Assembly: GCA_964035575.1 (NCBI GenBank)
Contig: OZ037846.1
Coordinates: 1,453,501 to 1,517,500, forward strand
Direction: 5' to 3'
DNA: 64,000 bases
From: Rhynchopus sp. YZ270_cl-10
Lineage: Eukaryota; Euglenozoa; Diplonemea; Diplonemida; Diplonemidae
Under the pieces are notes generated by a model, which worked only from the letters and a program-made list of their open reading frames with translations, was not told the DNA's origin and did not search any database. Each line of letters starts with the position of its first letter. The stretch's first letter is position 1. Positions 40,837 through 50,388 of the stretch are shown piece by piece. Made by a program: the position numbers and the translations under genes.

Positions 40837-40956
40837 TCAAACCACACACGGCACCCCAGTTCCCCTCCACAAATAAAGCGGCACAAAGCTGTTCCATGTG
40901 AACGGCACCGCCACGCTTTACCGGAGGGTGTCCTCGGGACCCTAGTGAAGGTTTAG
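40837..40956 (+). repeat. Conserved ~117-nt repeat, copy B
   Basis: Second copy of 27541-27657, starting 62 nt after the stop of EGF receptor copy 2. It contains AATAAA and so could act as the 3' UTR of that gene. EGF receptor copy 1 lacks it downstream. Confidence 0.85.
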
Positions 40957-41782
40957 TCTGTTGATATCTAAATTATTTTGGGTCTGGTCTCACCTTCCAC
41001 ATCCCCTTTTGCTTCTTTACTGTTTTGTTGCTTCAATTCTAAGCCACTAGTCTGTTATTATTCCCCCCCTCCTTTTCCCCTTTCTTTTGAAATATGCAAT
41101 GCGCAAAGGTGGGATTTGCTTTGCAAAATAAAAACTGGCGCGAATCTTATAATTCACACCACCACTCATCCTCAGACACGGTAGAGACGGTCTATAGAGA
41201 GAGGTGGATGGCCCATTGTTCTTGTCACCAAGGTCACCCTGCCCTCACCTCCCTGCTGCCACACCTGCCGGCAGGGCACCTAGTTGCAACACCTCCAGCT
41301 CGCAGTGTTGTCAGCACAGCTCTGCATGCTTTCTATTCTCTCGAATCGAAGGCCAGGTGAGTGTAGCTGCACACCATTACATTTTTTTTGTCGTCCTGAA
41401 GGAGGAAATAAAAACAGCATTTTGAACACACTTTTGCGGTTCTGGGGACGAAAACCGCGCTGCAGAGAGCCACTCAATAGGTCGAGGTGTTGTGCGTTTC
41501 ACCACAACCTCTGGTTTTTTGTGTGATGAGTGTTAAGTTTCATTTCCCCGCTTCCCCCCCCTAAGAAGTAACCCCGAATGTTTGTTATGGCTAATCCACA
41601 GAAAGGGTTAGGTTCATCTTACCACTGATTCAACTCAATACCCTTTTTTTCTTCTTTTTTTTTCCATCCCTCTTTTTTCTTCAAGGTGACTGAGCACCAG
41701 AGGCTTAGGTTCATTTTATGATCCTTTCTTTCAAGGTACTGTCGCTGAGAGGGGCTTTTGTATTTCAAGTAAAAAAATCTAC

Positions 41783-41838
41783 AGTGGAGTGCATCCTCGG
41801 GTGTCTACACGAATACAATCAAGTTTTCAAAAAAAATC
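41783..41838 (+). repeat. Dispersed 52-bp repeat (copy 3 of 3)
   Basis: Diverged copy of 9625-9676 and 14913-14966 (AGTGGAGTGCATCCTCGGGT ... AAGTTTTCAAAAAA). Confidence 0.75.
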
Positions 41839-42300
41839 ATTTTTTTTTCTCGCGCTAACCAACAAAGAGACTTAGAGTCTTTTTCTCTCTGTTTTTTTTT
41901 TCCCTCACCCCATTTTTTTCCATTTCTCCAAATTAGTGGGCCAACTATTTTCTTTTTACCTTCCTTATTTTTCCAGCGTTTGGTGACACCAACGGTGCCT
42001 GAAATTCTAGAATTTTAACTTCAATTTTATCAAAAAATAATTCCCCAATTAGGGTGTCTCAGTCAGTAATCTCAAACAAAAGTAAGGCACCCATTCTCTT
42101 TTAACTTGATATCTACAACAGCTTAGAAACAATACCCACAAAGAAAAATTATGTGGCTGAACGGAGGGGTCGCAAAAAGTGCGCAGAAGTGCGCATGAAA
42201 AATGCGAATCACCCCCCTCCCCCTGCAGCTACACCAAGCGTGGAGTTCACACGAGAAAAAAGCGAGGTGTCTACACGTCATCAATTTTTCAAAAAAAAAC

Positions 42301-42343
42301 AAAAAGTCCGTGCTCACCTCATACGAGGTAGCACGGACTTTTT
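42301..42343. other. Hairpin with 13-bp outer and 5-bp inner stem
   Basis: AAAAAGTCCGTGC and GCACGGACTTTTT enclose ACCTC/GAGGT. The A/T ends and GC stem resemble a terminator shape but no small RNA gene is recognised next to it. Confidence 0.85.
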
Positions 42344-42727
42344 GCTCAGAAAGCCCGAAAAAGGGCAAAAACCCCCACCTAAAAAAAGGAAAAAAACGGG
42401 AACATAAATCCAGAATTTTGCTGTTTTTTCCGAGAACAAGGAACAACCCTGGTGCTACCTCATATGGGGCTGCGTGGAAAGCGATAGCCAGGCCAGGATG
42501 CTCCCTATTTGTCAAAGACACACCTGCCACTGAGGGAGATGTGTGCTGTGCTGTGTCTTCCTCTCGTGTTAAAGATTCAGGGCTGCTGTCCCCGATGTGT
42601 CACCCCCAGCCTGCTGTGTAGACCAACAAGAAACCGCAGTACACGGCAGCAACAAGGAAGACGTTGCAGGCATCCATGCCAATGATATTCAACCCAGTCT
42701 ACTCGCTACACGACGCATGTCAGTCTT

Positions 42728-42816
42728 TGTGGCTGATGTGGAAAAAACTGGGTGTGGCAAAGTGGGTGTGACAACGTCAGACCGATGTGGTCACACCCAC
42801 TTTCACATCAGCCACA
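42728..42816. mobile_element. Nested inverted repeat (small foldback element)
   Basis: Outer arms TGTGGCTGATGTG/CACATCAGCCACA and inner arms AAGTGGGTGTGAC/GTCACACCCACTT form two nested stems within 89 bp. No coding content. Confidence 0.8.
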
Positions 42817-43691
42817 GAGGCTGATGTGCGCCGGTGTAGGTAATTGAAAAAAAAAATTCAAACAAACTTCATAAAAGCCTAATTCCATTCCCCAATGAGG
42901 AGGTGTCTCCGACAGCTCCTTATTTTTTTTTTGTCACGAATCAATAAGCCATATTCCTCTTTGCTCCAATTCTCTGATGGAGTCATGTTGCTGAGGTACG
43001 TTCATCATGTGAGGTCTTCCCCCATTTTGTTTTTGTTTTTTTTGTTTTTGCTTTTGTTGCAAAGATCAGTCCTGCAGTTGAGCGTAACCATGTCTTTAAC
43101 ATCCTAAAGGCAGCCAATACGCCGCTGTTATGCTCTTCTTCGTGTTGTTGAGTACATGGTACACCTACTGTTTGCTAAAATAGCAAGTATCATGTGAATT
43201 TCTGTTTGATTTTTTGTTGCGTTTCTTTTTGACCACATGTTCTGATGTTCGTGCTTCACACTCTTACTAAAATATTCCTTCCTCTCTCTCTCCCTCTCTT
43301 CTCTCCACACGCATCTTTTGTTTTTGTTTTTTTTGTTTTTTGTTCTTTTGTTATACCATTTCAAATACCTTCTATTTAGTAGAATCGAAAGTATATGAAA
43401 ATAGTTTTTATTCTTTTTTACATGCCCCCTTCCCCCTTCCCTGCAAAAAAATAGCAGCTCTCATTAATGGCGACTTTATGTTGTCTCTAACCCAAACAAA
43501 ATATTTTTCTTGTTCTGCAAGTTTCGAGTTATACGAAACGCTTGTTTTTTGATTGCTTTTATCCGGGGCAGGTCGGAACCCTTCTTATGCCCGCATCAAA
43601 AAAAGCCCCCCTACCCTATCCCCCGAACGTTTGATGATGCACCTTTTGTGTATACCACAGCACTTTGAATGCAATAAACAACAAATAAAAT

Positions 43692-43798
43692 TAGGCTGAT
43701 TGACGTCGGGCTGGTTTGTCCATTTTGTCACTTTTTACCACCGATCACCATCGATCAGCACCGATCACCACCGGCCAAGCCCGGCGTCAATCAGCCTA
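43692..43798. mobile_element. TAGGCTGATTGA MITE, copy 2
   Basis: Ends TAGGCTGATTGACGTCGGGC and GCCCGGCGTCAATCAGCCTA; interior rich in ACCGATCACC. Same family as 14760-14879. The homologous block at 24885-25055 lacks it: flanks read AATAAAAT and AAAGCTACTTTC here and are joined there with small changes. Confidence 0.9.
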
Positions 43799-44047
43799 TA
43801 AAAGCTACTTTCCAGAGTTGAGGATGATTTTCATCTTTTCTCTTTTGTTAGTACAAATAGCCTTCGGGCGACATTGAGTACAGATCCTGCACATAGGCAG
43901 GGTGATTGTCAGACACAAAAAAAAACTTCTCTCATGCCTCACCTACGGAGTGTTGGTGCCCTGCGTCCTGGCGTTTTGCACTATCAACTTCACCTTTTTT
44001 TTTTATCCCTTTCTTCTTCTTGTCACAAATTGTGAACTCACACCCCC

Positions 44048-44114
44048 CAGTGTTCCTAATTTTGCGTTTAAAACGTTTAAAACGTTTAGTTTAATACTCG
44101 GGTTAGGAACACTG
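44048..44114. other. 67-bp inverted repeat
   Basis: CAGTGTTCCTAA and TTAGGAACACTG enclose an A/T-rich core with GTTTAAAAC repeats. No target duplication seen; possibly a tiny transposon relic. Confidence 0.65.
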
Positions 44115-44956
44115 CACACCCCCCACCCCGTTGCCAAAGCGTCTACTCGCCCACCCTTGTCTAGTCAGAGAAGAGAGGGCCATGTAGAACCGCTGGCGTT
44201 CTTTCGCTGTTCACACGTTGTGTGGGCAATCCCTTTTTGTTGTACCTGCTCTCTCCGTGTTATTGTCCCACCCCAGAAAAAAAACCGGTATTTTGACAAT
44301 TACACACGGGAGAGTGCCGGTACTATAAAAACCCCCTTTTTTAAGAACCAATTGTTTTAACACCCTCCCCTTTTTTACCCCCTTTTTTTTTAAACGCTTA
44401 CTACGTCACGTAGTTCACTTACCCAACCGGGCTCCGCAACACTATCACCCAACAGGTGAGAGTGTGTGTGGAAGCGTCAACGCATCAAAGAACTACAAGA
44501 AGGAGGGAGAGAGAACGAACAACGTGACACTTTTTTTCAGCGTTTGTTTTGGTTACATAGTGTCCCTGATTGATAACAGAATTCAATTTTTTTTTTTGCT
44601 ATGTTTTATTTTTCAAACACCCCTCTTTTTTCAACAGTGTTTTAGAGAAACAAAACACGACTCCTTTTTAGCAGACCAACAAAAACAGCCACACTGCCCT
44701 CGGCAGATGGCATGACGCAAAGGATGGTACTAAGGCTAGTGCTACTTCGTTTTTTCAAAAAAAAAAAGAAATAATTCAAAAACAGTGTTTTCAACACAGC
44801 AATAACAATATGCTGTGCCTTGGTACCTCTCCTCTGCCCCATTTCCATGCCCTTCCTCGCTGACTGACTGCTACCGTTGTCTTTGTCCCCGACCCAGCCT
44901 GCCACATACTGTTAATAACACATACTGTTGGTGTGGCCGACGAACCCAAAAAATAT

Positions 44957-45076
44957 CAGAAAATAGCACAAAATAGCACCTCCCTTTAGCAGCACCAAAA
45001 CATCCAGATGCCCAGAATAGCAGAAAATCGCAGAAAATAGCACCAAAAAAAGCGCACCTCCCTTCAGCCGCACCAT
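44957..45076 (+). repeat. Direct repeat, two imperfect copies
   Basis: CAGAAAATAGCACAAAATAG...GCACCTCCCTTTAGCAGCACCA occurs twice about 74 bp apart, with small differences, upstream of the cyclase-like gene. Confidence 0.75.
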
Positions 45077-45335
45077 ACAATGTGGTAAAAAATGGTACTT
45101 CTAACGTCTCCTAACGCCTTTGCCCCCTCTGATTTCCCTTAGGTCAAAAAAAAAGGGTGGGCGACTACACACACACTACCCCTTGCCTTTTTGTTTCTTC
45201 CCGCTGACTGAAGGCTTTTTCTTCACATTACACCAGCTTTATTTTAAGGGAAAGGCTAAGCAGAGTTCGTGGCTTCTTATAAACCTTTTTTGTTTTTTTT
45301 TTCCTATTTGTCTTTGGGTGCCTCAGATAGGGAAC

Positions 45336-47084
45336 ATGATGATGCGGTGGGTGAGCGCGGCGCTGTCCATAGACTCAACGTTGGAGAAGAAGGAGGTCAC
45401 ACGGAGACGTCAGTTTCTGTGGATCAGTCTGGCAACGTTGGTTGTCCTGGTGGTGTTTCTCGTCTCTACGCACTCCTCGGTGTCCTTCATGTTCATATTC
45501 CATGTTTGTTCCACGTTGTTCCCCCTTGCCGGCATTGTGGTGATCCTTCTTCAACGCAAGCTTTCCTTTGCCTTCATTATCGGCAGCTGTGTAGGATACT
45601 TTGTTGTAACCGTCATAAGCGACATCAACGCGCGCACTGTAGGCCATACGTGGTATCCGGCACTCATCTTGATTCTCGACGTGCTCTTGGTCATGCAGGT
45701 ACCCTCGCAGTACACCGCTGGCTTCGTCGTTGCGGCCTGCCTCTGGATAACCCTGGTTGCGCTCGAAACTGGCTTCCGTTTTGGGCTCCTAGATATACCT
45801 GGCTTCACAACACAGAAGGAACGGTGGTCACATCATGCAAGGTTGGGATCCTGCGCGGAGTTGCCCTGTGTTGATGAGGATGCATTCTCGCGTTGGGTGG
45901 TTGCCCTCGGGGTCTTTATGGTGGATTTTATCACGACCAGAGGCTTTGCGGCGGAGGTGCTGAAGGAGCAGGCATCCATGGAGCGGACGATCAACGCTGT
46001 GCAAGAGATTGCGTCACTCCTGGCCGGCTACGACGTGGAGCAGGTGGCGGAGCTTCTTGAGGTGCATGCAGGCGAGTTGCCACCTGAAATGGCTGATGCG
46101 CTGCGGGCGCTGGAGGAGAACCTACGAGGCTACAAAGCGTACCTCCCGAAGACGTGCCTGCCGTTTGAAGGGAGCGACGTGGTGGAGTCAGAATGCTCTT
46201 CAGACTACTCGGTCGAGGTGGACTCGCCTAGAGAGCGGGACATCCCAAAGTTCCCGTCGTTCTGCGCACCTACCACTCTGTCATCTGTACGCGCCACGCT
46301 GCTGACACTGAACATGAAAGACACCTTGCTCCGACTAGACGAGAGCACCCTCTTCGCACAGCACTTCTCCACGATTCTTCTGAAAACGCTGCAGGCAGCA
46401 GACACACGCAGGGGCATGGTGGACGTCTTTATTGGCGACAGGATACACTGCTCCTTTAATGCTTCTAAGCGGTGCCTCGACCATGCAACCTCTGCACTGC
46501 ACATGGCATCCATTCTCATGGGTGATAAGGAAGACGTTGTCTCTCAGGTGAATATAGGTGTCGCAACTGGGAAGGTGCTGCGTGGTGACATGGGTTGTGA
46601 GGTGATGCGTCGGTTCAGCATGGTGGGGGAGCTGGTACGTGATGTGGGTGTGATGGAGCGGGCAGGGCGGATCCTTGGCTGTGATGTACTGTGCAACCGG
46701 CTGTGCTTCAGCGATGCGGAGTGCGAACACAACCTGCGCATGGTTCCTTGCAGGGTGGAGGTGGCACCAGGATGTGATCCGGAGATTGTGGCGGAGATGC
46801 TTATACGCACAGACCTACCCGACAATACAGCTAACGTAGGGGACGAATGGATGTACCAAATCGGCGGAAAGAAAGACTGGGACGACTACAACCAAGCTGC
46901 CCGCAAATTCCTCAGAGGTGAGGTGTCGCTCAAGCATCTGTCCACCCTAGCTCCTGACAAGGCCCGTACACTGGACATATCAGCCGTACCCTTGCAAGAA
47001 GGGGTGCTCTGTCCTGTTGAGGCCATAGGAGCGATGCACAGAGTGTCGTGTAGGATGCGTGCAGAAAATGTGGACAATTTGTGA
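45336..47084 (+). CDS. Six-pass membrane protein with degenerate cyclase domain (paralogue)
   Basis: 582 residues from the first of three consecutive Met codons (MMMRWVSAALSIDSTL); the true start could be any of them. It has the same layout as 5270-6997: six membrane segments (about 28-225), linker EIASLLAGYDVEQVAELL and YKAYLPKTCLPF, then a degenerate cyclase domain with VDVFIGDRIHCSFNASK, GKVLRGDMGCEVMRRFSMVG and ELVRDVGVMERAG, lacking the metal Asp of the first motif and the Asn/Arg pair. The tail GDEWMYQIGGKKDWDDYN is conserved with 5270. Both inactive copies stay similar to each other over this domain, which argues for a retained non-catalytic role. Confidence 0.87.
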   Translation: MMMRWVSAALSIDSTLEKKEVTRRRQFLWISLATLVVLVVFLVSTHSSVSFMFIFHVCSTLFPLAGIVVILLQRKLSFAFIIGSCVGYFVVTVISDINARTVGHTWYPALILILDVLLVMQVPSQYTAGFVVAACLWITLVALETGFRFGLLDIPGFTTQKERWSHHARLGSCAELPCVDEDAFSRWVVALGVFMVDFITTRGFAAEVLKEQASMERTINAVQEIASLLAGYDVEQVAELLEVHAGELPPEMADALRALEENLRGYKAYLPKTCLPFEGSDVVESECSSDYSVEVDSPRERDIPKFPSFCAPTTLSSVRATLLTLNMKDTLLRLDESTLFAQHFSTILLKTLQAADTRRGMVDVFIGDRIHCSFNASKRCLDHATSALHMASILMGDKEDVVSQVNIGVATGKVLRGDMGCEVMRRFSMVGELVRDVGVMERAGRILGCDVLCNRLCFSDAECEHNLRMVPCRVEVAPGCDPEIVAEMLIRTDLPDNTANVGDEWMYQIGGKKDWDDYNQAARKFLRGEVSLKHLSTLAPDKARTLDISAVPLQEGVLCPVEAIGAMHRVSCRMRAENVDNL

Positions 47085-47532
47085 ATTGGATGTTTTTGAA
47101 ATCGGAAATAATGGTGTGAAAAAGGGGGGGTAGGATTTGGCTCCTTTACAGGATGTCTTTTTGGGATGGAGTGGGAAAACGTTGTGAGAGCGCAGCGGAA
47201 ACGACAGATGGATTTTCCATGGATACACACTGGAGAAAGGAGTGCTGTTCACAGAAACTCGATAGGGCGATTGAGTGTTATCCAACAACAACCAAAACAA
47301 AAGAAAGTACAAAGAAGAAAAAATAAGAATTGCAGAAAGTAAGCAAAAGAGAAACGAAGCGATTTTTTTTTTCTTCGAAGATGAAAATCAAACTGTCTTT
47401 TTCAGAACGGAGCAGTTTCCCCCAAAAACGCTTCTCCACTTGCCACTCTCTTCCCTCCCTTTCCCCCGCACCCTACCCCTCCACACCCACTTCAACACCC
47501 ACAGACATTCCTTTCCCCCCCACTCTCACCAA
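47085..47532. other. Intergenic; pyrimidine-rich leader of the NFX1-type gene
   Basis: The last 130 bases are C/T-rich (CCCTACCCCTCCACACCC), with CACCCACAG about 28 nt before the ATG, a likely acceptor. Nothing else is recognised. Confidence 0.6.
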
Positions 47533-49509
47533 ATGTCTTCCCCTTCCCCCTCCTCTCCCCCCCCTCACGGAGAAACCAGCTCCTTGCGTGAGGAGATACG
47601 CGCGGGTCTTGAGTCTGGGACGTATGAATGCTTGGTTTGTGTTGATCGGATTGGGAGCAGGGCACCTGTCTGGACATGCAGTACTTGCCACTGTGTGTTT
47701 CATTTGGATTGCGCGAAGGATTGGGTGCGGCAGAGCACGACGTCCACCGGGGAGTGGCGATGCCCACAATGCCAAGCAGCACAGCGCACCGACGTTGCTC
47801 TTGAGTACCGATGCTTCTGCGGGGCGCAGGCAGCACCCGACACACCCGCCTACGCCACACCACACACCTGCGGGGCAACCTGCAAAAAACTCCGTAAATC
47901 CACCCCCTGCCCACACCCCTGCACCGAGCCCTGCCACCCAGGCCCCTGCCCTCCATGCACACTACCCTCAGACGAAAAGGCATGCCACTGCGGGAAAACA
48001 TCCTTCGTGACCGGCTGTTCTGACACTGTGATGGAGAAAAGCTGTGGCGAGGTCTGCGGAAAGGGGCTTCCCTGTGGAAAGCATGTTTGTGAAAGGGAGT
48101 GTCATGCGGGGAAGTGCGCGCCGTGTGGTGGGCGGTATCCGCAGGGGTGTTTCTGTGGGAAAATTAAGTCGGAGGTGCGTGACTGCAAGCAGGCCCCGGA
48201 CGACACAGAGCAAACAGAGGGAACAGAACCGGCAATACCGTTGACATTTTCCTGTATGGAGTCATGTCCAAAGAAGCTGCTCTGCGGCGCACATCCTTGC
48301 CCGTTGCCGTGCCACTATGGGGAGTGCCCTGAATGTCATTTGCTCCCCGATGCTGTGTCTACCTGCGCGTGCGGAAAGGTAAGCTTAACAGAGCTTGCAA
48401 AAAAGCCAGCATACACACCACGCACATCGTGTACAGACCCACTACAGACCTGCGGATCCATCTGCGGAAAGGCGCTGGCATGCAACCAACGTTCTCATCG
48501 CTGTACTCTTCCATGCCATGACGGTCCATGCCCACCTTGCGCACAGCCGGTTATCGTAAAATGCCGTTGTGGAGGGAAATCTGCAAACCTAACCTGCGCA
48601 GATTCCTTGAAACCTGAGGGGACATCGGTACCTACGGTTGTGTTTAAAGCTGCGAAGGAGGACTTCGACATTTTTTCTGGGAAGAAAGGGAAGAAGAAGA
48701 AGACGGAGGCGCCTGCAAACGTTACACTACCATTCCGCTGTGCGGTGCGCTGCAGTGCTCAGAAGAGCTGTAAGAAGCACGTATGCCAGACTGTATGCTG
48801 TGCAGAGAAGGGGGGCATACATATCTGCGAGGCGCCGTGCAACAAACCGCTTGCCTGCGGTGGGCACCGCTGCCCACGAAGCTGCCACGCAGGACGTTGT
48901 CCAGACTGTCTCCAAGGCATATTCGATGAACTCAGTTGCCGCTGCGGAGGCACCGTCATCCTGCCCCCTATCCCCTGCGGTACGGAGCCCCCTGCCTGCC
49001 CGCTCCCATGCAGCATACCCCGTCCCTGCCGACACCCACCTCTCCACGGATGTCACTACGACCTGAACTGTCCCCCATGCACCGAGATGGTGACCAAACG
49101 CTGCGCCTCGCACAACAAGCCATGCGCCTGGATGTCCCCCTGCTATCTAACCGACGTCGTCTGCAAGGAGCCCTGCTACAAGAAAAGCTGCCGGCAAAAC
49201 GCGTCGCATTTCTGCGAAAGACAGTGCCACACAAAAGGATGCGGGCCATGTGAACAGCCTTGCGGCAAGCGGTTAGCATGCAACCACAGCTGCACGCAAC
49301 GGTGCCATACAGGGTCTTGTCCCCCCTGTGGTCCCTGCGCTGCAAAGGTTTTGGTGTTTTGTAAGTGCGGCATTGCGAGTGAAAGAGTGCTCAAGGCAGT
49401 TGCGCACACAGGGTACACAGCACGGTGTGGAGCAGAGTGCGCTGCCATGAGGGAACGGCTGCGGGTTGCTGATGCCCCTCCTGAGGGAGGGGAAGAGGGA
49501 GGGGAGTGA
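47533..49509 (+). CDS. NFX1-type zinc-finger protein with N-terminal RING
   Basis: 658 residues, starting MSSPSPSSPPPHGE directly after the pyrimidine leader. Residues about 35-80 are a RING/PHD-like finger (CLVC...CSTCHCVFHLDCA...WRCPQC). From about 105 to 630 there are repeated NF-X1-type fingers with the signature C..PC...CGKH.C...CH.G.C..C, e.g. CGKHVCERECHAGKCAPC, CGAHPCPLPCHYGECPEC and CNHSCTQRCHTGSCPPC. A Lys-rich insert (GKKGKKKK) lies near 390. Animal NFX1/NFXL1, Drosophila shuttle craft and yeast FAP1 share this architecture and act as nuclear regulators or RING ubiquitin ligases. The R3H domain of NFX1 is missing, so NFXL1 or FAP1-like is the closer description. Probably one of the most conserved genes in the window. 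Confidence 0.92.
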   Translation: MSSPSPSSPPPHGETSSLREEIRAGLESGTYECLVCVDRIGSRAPVWTCSTCHCVFHLDCAKDWVRQSTTSTGEWRCPQCQAAQRTDVALEYRCFCGAQAAPDTPAYATPHTCGATCKKLRKSTPCPHPCTEPCHPGPCPPCTLPSDEKACHCGKTSFVTGCSDTVMEKSCGEVCGKGLPCGKHVCERECHAGKCAPCGGRYPQGCFCGKIKSEVRDCKQAPDDTEQTEGTEPAIPLTFSCMESCPKKLLCGAHPCPLPCHYGECPECHLLPDAVSTCACGKVSLTELAKKPAYTPRTSCTDPLQTCGSICGKALACNQRSHRCTLPCHDGPCPPCAQPVIVKCRCGGKSANLTCADSLKPEGTSVPTVVFKAAKEDFDIFSGKKGKKKKTEAPANVTLPFRCAVRCSAQKSCKKHVCQTVCCAEKGGIHICEAPCNKPLACGGHRCPRSCHAGRCPDCLQGIFDELSCRCGGTVILPPIPCGTEPPACPLPCSIPRPCRHPPLHGCHYDLNCPPCTEMVTKRCASHNKPCAWMSPCYLTDVVCKEPCYKKSCRQNASHFCERQCHTKGCGPCEQPCGKRLACNHSCTQRCHTGSCPPCGPCAAKVLVFCKCGIASERVLKAVAHTGYTARCGAECAAMRERLRVADAPPEGGEEGGE

Positions 49510-50388
49510 GAGAGAGAGACCTGGAGGTTTGTTGAAAGGACGGAGCGAGGCGGGGAAGGGGGAAAAGGAAAAGAAAAGAAAATAGAAGGGTTATTCAGAA
49601 ATGCTGTCTGTTGTGAACTAAGGTGGCCTCAGAGAGAAGATGCGATTGTCTCACAAAACTTTTATTCTTATTTTCTGCCAACATAAACCTGTGGTACACC
49701 TCCTTCTAGCCTTTTTGACCACCACTGTGTAGTCTGAACAGATTTTGCCTTGTACCATTTCATCTCCGGTCTTTCTTTTCACCTGACGTCGGAGAGAGGT
49801 GAACGGAGGATCTAGTCGACAGCACGGAGTCCGAGAGAAACAGGCAAGGTGACGGCTGCGTGTGGAACTCATACATAGGGTGGTGACTGCAGTTTTCATT
49901 TCTTTTCAATCATTTTCCCCCAAAAAAGAGAACAAACGAAAAAAAGATGTCAAAACCTTTTCAAGAAGTGGCATTTTTGCGCATTACAAGAATGAAGGCT
50001 TCATTGAAGCTCGACGTTGGTGGGTTATTCATCAATACCACAAGATGGCTTCGGGTAACAGTTGAGTGCCGTGCCTAAGTTAGACAGAAAAAAATGGTCC
50101 CAAAAACAATAGTGCATCAGAACAAATGAAAATGCCTCCCTCCCTCCCCCTCTCTCTTTTCTCCTATCCAATGAATTCTGTTCCTCAACTTATTTCACTC
50201 TTCCCCGCAAAGGAGTACGTAGGTCCTACAACGTGTGTGTGTCTGAAGAAGTGTCAGGGATACGTACACGCAGCGCACCAGGTGCTCCCAAACGAACCGG
50301 AACAACTCAGTTTTGTTAAAGGGTCGTTTGTTAGCCCTTAATTTGGAGAGAAAAAACACACCACCCACCAGCATACTAAATAAAAACC
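49510..50388. other. Upstream region of ankyrin gene 1
   Basis: 49745-50060 is homologous to 60885-61051 plus 61747-61895, the same DNA without the element inserted there. 50077-50388 (CTAAGTTAGACAG ... GCATACTAAATAAAAACC) is repeated before each of the other three ankyrin genes. It is a duplicated promoter/leader block. Confidence 0.8.

Larger units (their letters stand above)
40775..45335. other. 4.5-kb intergenic region
   Basis: No confident gene. Besides listed items it holds the third copy of the 52-bp repeat (41783-41838), a block at 42150-42235 homologous to 15295-15365, the region 43620-43915 homologous to 24885-25055, and an AAAACGTTT triplet near 44068. The leader of the next gene is T-rich and ends GTGCCTCAG, 10 nt before the ATG at 45336. 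Confidence 0.55.
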
